NCBI GenBank assembly: GCA_021464245.1
Contig: JADCRB010000026.1
Location: 4,129,769-4,193,768, forward strand
Direction: 5' to 3'
Source: Carallia brachiata
Taxonomy: Eukaryota; Streptophyta; Magnoliopsida; Malpighiales; Rhizophoraceae
Length of the DNA stretch: 64,000 bases
The number at the start of each line of letters is the position of its first letter. Within the stretch, counting starts at the first letter, position 1. The notes beneath the pieces are model-generated. The model saw nothing but the letters and a program-made list of their open reading frames with translations, had not been told where the DNA came from and ran no database searches. The translations under genes and the position numbers were made by a program. This document shows positions 56,691-64,000 of this stretch, one piece after another.

Positions 56691-59600
56691 ATATATATAT
56701 GAGGTTGAGTATTTGTTCAATTGGTTGAAGAAAATATATTTCAATTAACAGGTAGAGAGTTCAAACCCCATTTAACTTATCTTCTCCTTTCCCAAATACT
56801 CAATAAAGTTTTTCATAAACTAATATATATATATATATATATCACTTGACTGAAAAAAAAAAAATCTGGCCTTATATTGGAGTTGGCATGCCAACTCTTC
56901 TTGACCATGTAAAAGCCTTGTTGCCGAGAAGTCTAGGCGCGGTTGCCCCTGGCCCTGGACCTTGATGGCATGCCGGGGAAAACGTAAAACCACCAGCCGA
57001 AGGCTTAAATTCAATGCGTTACTTTTATGTAACAAAAACTTGGTGGCAATTGGACCAAAAAAAAAAAAAAAAACTTGGTGTCAAGAGAGTGAGAGTAATG
57101 TGATTGATGTGGGTGAAAAATTTATTGATTTAAAAAAGATTAATACAAGATAATTTTTTATACATGATAATAAGTTATTATACAATTTTATTCAATGACT
57201 TTAACCGTTTATCAGATTTTTTTTAATTTAATTATTTACTGATACATATTATTTTATATTTATTTTAAACTAGATAAATAAAAATATCAAAATTTTATTT
57301 TAAAAAAATATTATATAAATTGTTAAATATATTATATTGCACGCACTTCGTGTACCTCATATTGTGTTACTTGGAGTCAAAACCCTACTTTCATTTACTT
57401 CCATCATGTCCATTTTTCTTCCACCGCCCAAAGAAACTTGGACTTTCAAGACCCGACCATCTTCGTGCAAATTGCGGCGATGTAGGCACGTTTGTCTGGG
57501 AGTAATTAGTGTTGGTTTACCAACTCAATCTCCTTAAAATCAGGCTTGGATAAATTCGTCTTTTACTTAGTCACCATTTCAAAATTTTTAGGAATTTATT
57601 ACAAATATTTACGTCCTACTTTATTTTTTATTATTAACAATTAAAAATTAATGAACACTTTTCAATAATAAATTTATAATATATTAGACTTTCAGATTTT
57701 TGATAACTAATCAACACATATTACGTACAAATAACTATAAAAAAAATATGAGAGAGACTCTCTCGAGCAAAATCCTAATTTTTAATCCTGAAATAACTAA
57801 AGTAATATGAAATAAAATGCAATATTTTTTCATTAGTTTCAATATCCAATTAACATATGGGTTTCAACTATTCTTATCAACAAGTCAAATTATAATGCAA
57901 CATTCCGGTATGCCAAAAAAAAAAAATCAAGTCATAGTTGATGATTTCCATCGAATTAAACAAACTCAATTTACCTAATAATTCAGTCTTCAAACCAAAT
58001 CCAGCAACAACTATTAAATATATTGTGAACAAGTTATTGTAAATATGGTTGTATTAGTTTGTTTTTGATTGGTGCACATATATGATTGGTTGTTTGGATA
58101 GAGACAATGTGGGGAAAATGAAAATCAAAATAGAGTTTCGTTGGCACCTCGCATCTTGCTTGAGTGCTCAAGCAGCAATCATGTTGCGAGACGTAAAGTT
58201 TTAAAGTAACCCATCGATGAATCCTTTTTTCTGCCAACCAACACATGCGTGCGTCCGATAAAGGTCAATTAGTATTACGAACGTAATTAGGCCACGAATT
58301 ATTTCCTAGGCATTATTATGCGGATTTAGATTATAAGTGAATATACAATTTATTTAATAATTTTTATTTATTTTTTTTAATTTTTTTAAATTTAATTATT
58401 AAATAACACATATAATTCTAATAAAACTTTAATTTCACTTAATTTATATCCACCAAATATTTTCTTAATAATTCCAATTAATGTTATTTCACTTCAATTT
58501 GTCACTTCCAAGGCCCCTACCCCAAGTCTCCAATAATTTGGAGCATCGTGACGAATTATAAGTCGTAAGATGACAAGCAAAAAATAATTATAGCTGTAGA
58601 AACTGAACTATGCACGAGTCATGGATCCACAGCAAGCCTAGATTTAGTGGTTGAAAGTTTTAAACCACCCTCGCTGTTCACTAGGTGTGCACTATCATCC
58701 TAATTCTAATAATCAACTTGGCCCACTTGACTAACTTAGCATTTTGGGGGGTTGATGATGGTTTAACTTCTCTTTTTTCTCTATGCCTCTTTCGTTTTCC
58801 CCCTACCTTCTCAATTGTTACTTGGTCTTGGTAACTCCAGGTGGAATATAATCGTGGAAAATTTTAGAGAGGATAATTTTATTGAAACACGTATAAATAT
58901 ATAGTAATATAAATCGTTAAATAATTAAAATAAAAAAATTATTAAATATTTTTAAATTATTTATATACTTACTCATATCACTTTAAAAATGAATTATATG
59001 AAGTACTCGTTGATCGTCCCCCATACAGGAAACGCTGTTCTTCGAGTCATGGACGCATATACCAATGCCAAAAAGCATTGACTTCCGAGGCATGACCCAT
59101 CTAAATTTCCACGGCCATTTCTCAGATGGGATGGTGCCGAAAAGAACGTTTCTACTATCGTTCAGATAGTTTTTTAAAGTAAATGTGATCCATTAGAATG
59201 ATTTATCAAATAAAGTTTTGAAGAATCTTTTTGGTGTTATATTTTTGCAGCCATGATAAGATATCATGATGTCATTGATTGGAATTTTGATCATATTTAT
59301 TGTATAACTTGCAAGTCAATCAATTTATTGATGGATTAAAAGAGAAGTAAAGTTTATTACAAATGTGAACAAACTAAGAAATTATACCTAACTTAAATGA
59401 GTCCAAAAGAAAAAAAAAAAAAAGAATACCTAACTTAGAAACTTGAAAGATTTTATCCCTTACCTTTATCTATTTTATTTGTATCAAAAAGTGTTTCGCT
59501 TACATGTGTGTTTAACAGTCCATCTGTTGACTATTGGAAGCTGAATATTTGAATCCCTTTCCTTGTGTATTACAGAAAGAAAATTTTATGGATGCAAATT

Positions 59601-60943
59601 AATTGAAAAAACAAAAAGATAGAAAGTACCCTCCCAATATAACGGCGAATGTCAGAAATTTTTTTTAAAAAAATTAGAATTATTTTTTAGGTTAGAAACA
59701 TGAATTGGGTATAAAAACAGATAAATGAAAAAAATCCACCACTTCATTAACAAAAGGGGTAAAATTAGAAAGAACACCAAAAAAAAGGCATAACAACAAA
59801 AGGAATTACACATGAGAAAATCCAATGATTTTCTTTTTCATTAAAAGAAAAGCTGACTAGATACAATGAATATTCTGTCTATAAACTGAATATTTCACCA
59901 ATGTATTGAATTTTTTTATCTAATTTTTTAAATTTTTATTTGAATTTATTAAAATAAAAATACTGGCCTACCAAGGTACCACCACCTGCCAAGCTAGCAC
60001 CACCTAGAACTTTGCTACTTATTTAATTAACTGAGAACTCAACTATCATAATTATTTCTGAATTCTAAATTTTACTCTGAAAACTGTTTTAGAATTAAAT
60101 ATTCAGTTAATTAAAAATTTCAGTTCAGTTTAGACTAATTTTATTTATGATAAAAATTTAAAATTGTAATATAAATGTTAAAAATTTTTTGCTACATTTC
60201 CTAAAAGAAAATTATCACTATTATTATTATATATAAAATAAAATAATTAATTATTTAAAATAAAATAATATTTTATTAATATTTATTTGTTAACAATAGT
60301 TGTATTAATAATATCCTTTTTATTATTAAAAAAATTATATATATTATTCTGGTTCTCTTAATTGTAATTTTTTAATATCAAAAATTGAAACTGAAATAAA
60401 AATTTTAATTTTTTGTTCAATTTAATTAACTAATTATAAAATTAATTTAATTAATTAAAAATTTGATTTAATTCAATTTACTTTTCTTAATTAATTGAAA
60501 TTTTAATTTTTTTAATATTCCTGCCGCCACCCAATCTTGCCCAATCAAAAAACACAGAAAAGGTCAATCAGCCCCACACCTACTACGATAGGATAAAAGA
60601 CAGGACATATCTGTAAAACTCTGCCCAAACAGAGGAAACAGTTGAGACGCTCTCCTTGTCGGGTTCTCCCCACCCAACTTCAAACGCCAAAGCCAAACCC
60701 CTTCGTTTTTCTTAACTTATTTTTACATAGTAACAATGTTCTTGGAGCTAATATAGATGTTTTTATATAAAAATAACGAAATTATAATAATGGGTCTCCT
60801 CCAGGCTTAGGGTTTTACTTTCCATGGAAGGAAAGGAAAAGAAAAAGGGAAAGAAGTCTCTAGAGACATCTACACATTACATAAGCACGTAAAAAATACA
60901 CAAACAGAGAGAGAGGGAGAGAAGAGGGGGGGCACAGAGAGAG
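56691..60943. other. AT-rich intergenic region
   Basis: No gene recognised across about 4.2 kb. A segment near 56701-56810 with GTTCAAACCCC and a following A/T-rich end could be another SINE relic. Other open frames (for example 57320-57537) lack domains. The last 100 bases before 60944 are GA-rich, typical of a 5' leader. Confidence 0.5.
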
Positions 60944-63923
60944 ATGGGAAGGCCAAGGTGTTATCTTGACATTAGTATTGGAGCGGAATTGGAAGGGAGG
61001 ATAGTGGTTGAACTGTACAACGACGTCGTTCCAAGAACAGCTGAGAATTTCAGGGCTCTTTGTACTGGGGAGAAAGGCATTGGACCCATCACTGGTGTCC
61101 CTCTTCATTACAAGGTCCGACCTTTATTTACTTTCTTTTATAAAGACTCTACCTTGATGATGATGATGATGATGATGATGCATATCAGCATCACATTTCA
61201 TGTATCATATGTTGTTTCTGCTTTGTATTTGGTTTTGGGTGTGTCTCTTTGGGATCAAAGTTGGTTTCTTTGGTTTGTTGTTGACTGGAAAATTTATGTC
61301 TTTGTTATTGGGTTTTGTTTTTTTTTTTTTTTTTTATTTTCCATTAGTAGTTTGATTATGGATATTAGTACATGTGCTTGATTATGGACTTTTGTTCTGT
61401 GGTTTCATTGGAGAATATGCCAAGGGCATTGGAGTTCCTTTGATCGCACTTTTATTCCGTTTCTAAGCGATAATTGGCAAATATGTTGGTTCTTGCGTTA
61501 CCATGTGTTTCAACAACAGCCTGCCTTTCCGAAATATTGTGTTGTAATTATGGATTTAGCTGTTAAAAAATGAAAATGCGGCTATGGTGTCAATAATTCT
61601 CAGCGGTTTGTTTAAAAATCTATACATGCTCTAAAGACCTAATGGTGTTATTGATAGCATGTAGCATATGACAAGTGAATCACCTTTTTAGAATTTGTCT
61701 TTAATTCTAAACTCTTGCTCTAATTTCTATGGCTTTTGGCGATGTGATTGTGAACGTCTATTAAAAGTTTGATACTGGTATATGGCTTGGATTTTAGGGA
61801 TGTTGTTTTCATCGGGTTATCAAAGGTTTTATGGTGCAAGGTGGAGATATCTCTGCTGGGGATGGTACTGGAGGAGAATCTATATATGGTTTGAAATTTG
61901 AGGATGAGAACTTTGAATTGAAACATGAGAGGAAAGGAATGTTATCCATGGCTAATGCTGGACCTGGCACAAATGGGTCACAGTTCTTCATTACAACGAC
62001 TCGCACTTCTCATTTGGATGGCAAACATGTTGTTTTCGGGAAGGTTGTCAAGGGAATGGGAGTTGTTCGTTCAATTGAGCATGTTACAACTGATGATGGT
62101 GATCGGCCCACTGTAGATGTTACAATTGAAGACTGTGGAGAGATCCCTGAGGGTGCAGATGATGGGATATCTAATTTCTTCAAGGATGGTGATATTTATC
62201 CTGATTGGCCTGCTGACCTCACCGAGAGTCCGAATGATCTTTCTTGGTGGATGGATGCTGTAGATTCTATCAAGGCTTTTGGAAATGAACAGTACAAGGT
62301 AAACGGTGCCCTAAGCCCTTTATGGATTCAATAATTCTAGTCTCAAATGTTTCTTATTGTCCTTCCAATGCCACCCTATCTTTTGTTTATACAACAATGT
62401 AATTGCTGATTACAGAAACAAGACTACAAAATGGCTCTTAAAAAATATCGGAAGGCTTTACGTTATCTGGACATCTGCTGGGAGAAAGAAGGAATTGACG
62501 AAGGTGAAAAGTCTCTGCCTTGTATAATTCTTTGGCACACAGCTGCTGTTTAATATGGAGTGCATCATGTTATTTGCTCATTGTCCCTTGGTTCCTTCTG
62601 ATTTTCGTTTTGTGCTTATGGCTTTACAGAGAAGAGTTCATCTTTGAGGAAGACAAAATCACAGATATTCACAAACAGCTCTGTAAGATCTTGTTTCACT
62701 TTTCTCTTGGTTGGTTTCTCTAGGTTTGTGCGGTATTTGTTTATTTTCATTATACATATTAAGAATGTAATGTTGCTTAGGAAGAGTCACTTTTTAGTGG
62801 TTGAGATTTTGACTGCTTAAGCTATTTGCACTTCAATTTTGCCCAAACTGATGAAACATGGATTGAAAAGAAGTATGACTTCAGAATAATCAGAAAATCT
62901 TGATTATTTTCCATGTTCACTTTTTAAATTCTAAATTTGTTGAATCCTCTTGTTAGTCAAATCTTCACTTCTTTCCATGATGATGGTACCAATTGGTGAT
63001 GTAGGCTTGTAAGTTAAAATTGGGAGATTGTAAAGGAGCACTGTTGGATACGGACTTTGCAATGCGTGATGGCGATAACAATGCAAAAGCTTTCTTTCGC
63101 CAAGGTCAGGTTGGTATCTTCGGTGACAATGATTGTAAATCTCTTGTTAATCACTATATTACACCATTGCCTCCTAAATAACAAAAAGACATAATTGCTA
63201 GAATTCTTTTAAGAAGTTTGGAATATGCAATTTTCTAAGTGTGTATAACTGCAGTGACTTGTTCACTTTTGCTTATCAATAATATTCATTATTTTGCTGA
63301 AATGGTTTTGAGTTACCTTAAATTTTGGTCATGCAATATTGTTCAAGCTTTTGTTACCCTTGCAAGGTAGATTAATGGATAATATTTTTCTTTCTGTGTC
63401 AGGCGCACATGGCTCTTAATGACGTTGATGCTGCAGTTGAGAGCTTCAAGAAGGCGTTGCAATTGGAGCCAAATGACGGTTAGTGAATATCCAAACTGGC
63501 CTCTGCTTCATATTTACAGTACTTATATGCAGAGTACATAGGTGCTTAAATTATAGTCTAGTCAAATCTCATTGGCCTCATTTACATTGAAATGTTTGGA
63601 CCGGTTAGTGCCATGAATTCTGCTAAACTAGCTGATAAATTCATATTTGGTGCTTTCAGCGGGAATAATAAGGGAGCTTAATGCTGCAAGGAGAAAGGTT
63701 GGTTAATTGAACCAAACTCGTTAGACATATACGCTCTTAGCCAATGGGTAACAAACAAATTGATCTTCTTACAGATTAACAACAGACGTGATCAGGAGAG
63801 AAAGCAGTTTCAAAAGATGTTCCAAGCACACTCAACCAGTATGAGAATAACCTTTTTCATTGCCTCCGGATATTGGGAATTCCGAATTGCTGACAGATAT
63901 GGTTTTAATTTGCAGGCTGCTAA
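60944..63923 (+). CDS. CYP40: CYP40 cyclophilin with TPR domain (SQUINT-like)
   Basis: Nine exons (60944-61114, 61798-62298, 62416-62503, 62630-62682, 63005-63109, 63403-63478, 63660-63697, 63775-63838, 63916-63923) give 367 residues, close to the usual plant length. The N-terminal cyclophilin domain shows [30 protein letters not shown] with the catalytic Arg, NGSQFFITT and [12 protein letters not shown]. His stands where cyclophilin A has Trp121, as in other CYP40 proteins, which bind cyclosporin weakly. After a linker, three TPR repeats follow ([43 protein letters not shown]). CYP40 is an Hsp90 co-chaperone; Arabidopsis SQUINT promotes AGO1 function in microRNA-guided vegetative phase change. 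The last splice (A/GTATGA to GCAG/GC) gives a short end HSTSC. Retaining that intron would instead leave the frame open to the window edge. Confidence 0.92.
61156..61180. repeat. GAT trinucleotide repeat in CYP40 intron 1
   Basis: About eight GAT/ATG units in tandem within the first intron. A likely length-polymorphic microsatellite. Confidence 0.9.
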
Positions 63924-64000
63924 TAGCTCGAGTGAAAAAATCCTCAGTTTTCTGGGGCTACGTCATAGTTTGGCAGACTCTCTTTGTTCAGGCCTTTTCT

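Noticed and set aside
56823..56842. TA repeats as boundaries of a larger element
   Set aside because: TA runs are frequent here at low-complexity sites, and no matching terminal repeats were found beside them.
63839..64000. Extended C-terminus of CYP40 through the last intron
   Set aside because: The frame stays open, but plant CYP40 proteins end soon after the KMFQ region. A GTATGA donor and TTTGCAG acceptor give a short end, so the open frame looks like an unspliced intron.

Overview
This window is nuclear DNA of a flowering plant, and almost certainly a eudicot. Genes have GT-AG introns, the spacers are AT-rich and full of transposon relics, there are two nuclear tRNA genes, and the protein families are plant-specific (an EMB1273-like plastid membrane protein, a subclass III SnRK2 kinase, a class III peroxidase, NAC proteins, a plant CYP40). 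The gene set would fit a rosid, but I cannot name the species from sequence alone.

Layout. Positions 1-1330 hold decayed coiled-coil exons that look like a kinesin-12 relic. An intact three-exon EMB1273-like gene follows (2561-4583, +). Positions 6646-35575 form one complex locus. It starts with a KH-domain (FUBP-like) gene whose last exon encodes a long Gln/Tyr/Pro-rich tail; this copy carries two one-base frameshifts. Three degenerating tandem units follow. Each unit had a divergent NAC exon of type A joined to a duplicate of the KH tail exon, and then a tail-less NAC gene of type B. Unit 1 (12199-15611) has a frameshifted A-tail pair and a truncated B gene. Unit 2 (17318-26616) has an A exon with a nonsense codon, a Ty1/copia element, a tail split by a TRIM element, and an intact B gene whose stop codon coincides with a solo LTR. 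Unit 3 (27125-35575) has a KH-tail remnant, a 5'-truncated LINE, an intact A-tail gene and an intact B gene.

The main result is the unit 3 A gene (30794-32677). A NAC exon ends in frame at a GTAAGT donor, and a phase-0 intron leads into an uninterrupted KH-type tail exon. Spliced, this gives a 573-residue NAC plus low-complexity-tail protein. The intron resembles the intron that precedes the tail in the KH gene, so the arrangement looks like exon capture by tandem duplication.

The right-hand half is more ordinary: tRNA-Val(CAC) on the minus strand, a nine-exon OST1/SnRK2.6-like kinase on the minus strand (37266-40133), tRNA-Ile(AAU), a four-exon class III peroxidase (47921-49731), a small single-membrane-segment protein (51720-52097), a long AT-rich stretch with two hAT-type MITEs that keep perfect 8-bp target duplications, and a nine-exon CYP40 cyclophilin/TPR co-chaperone gene (60944-63923). 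Coding exons outside the NAC/KH array show no frameshifts. The lesions inside the array are therefore more likely real decay than base-calling error.
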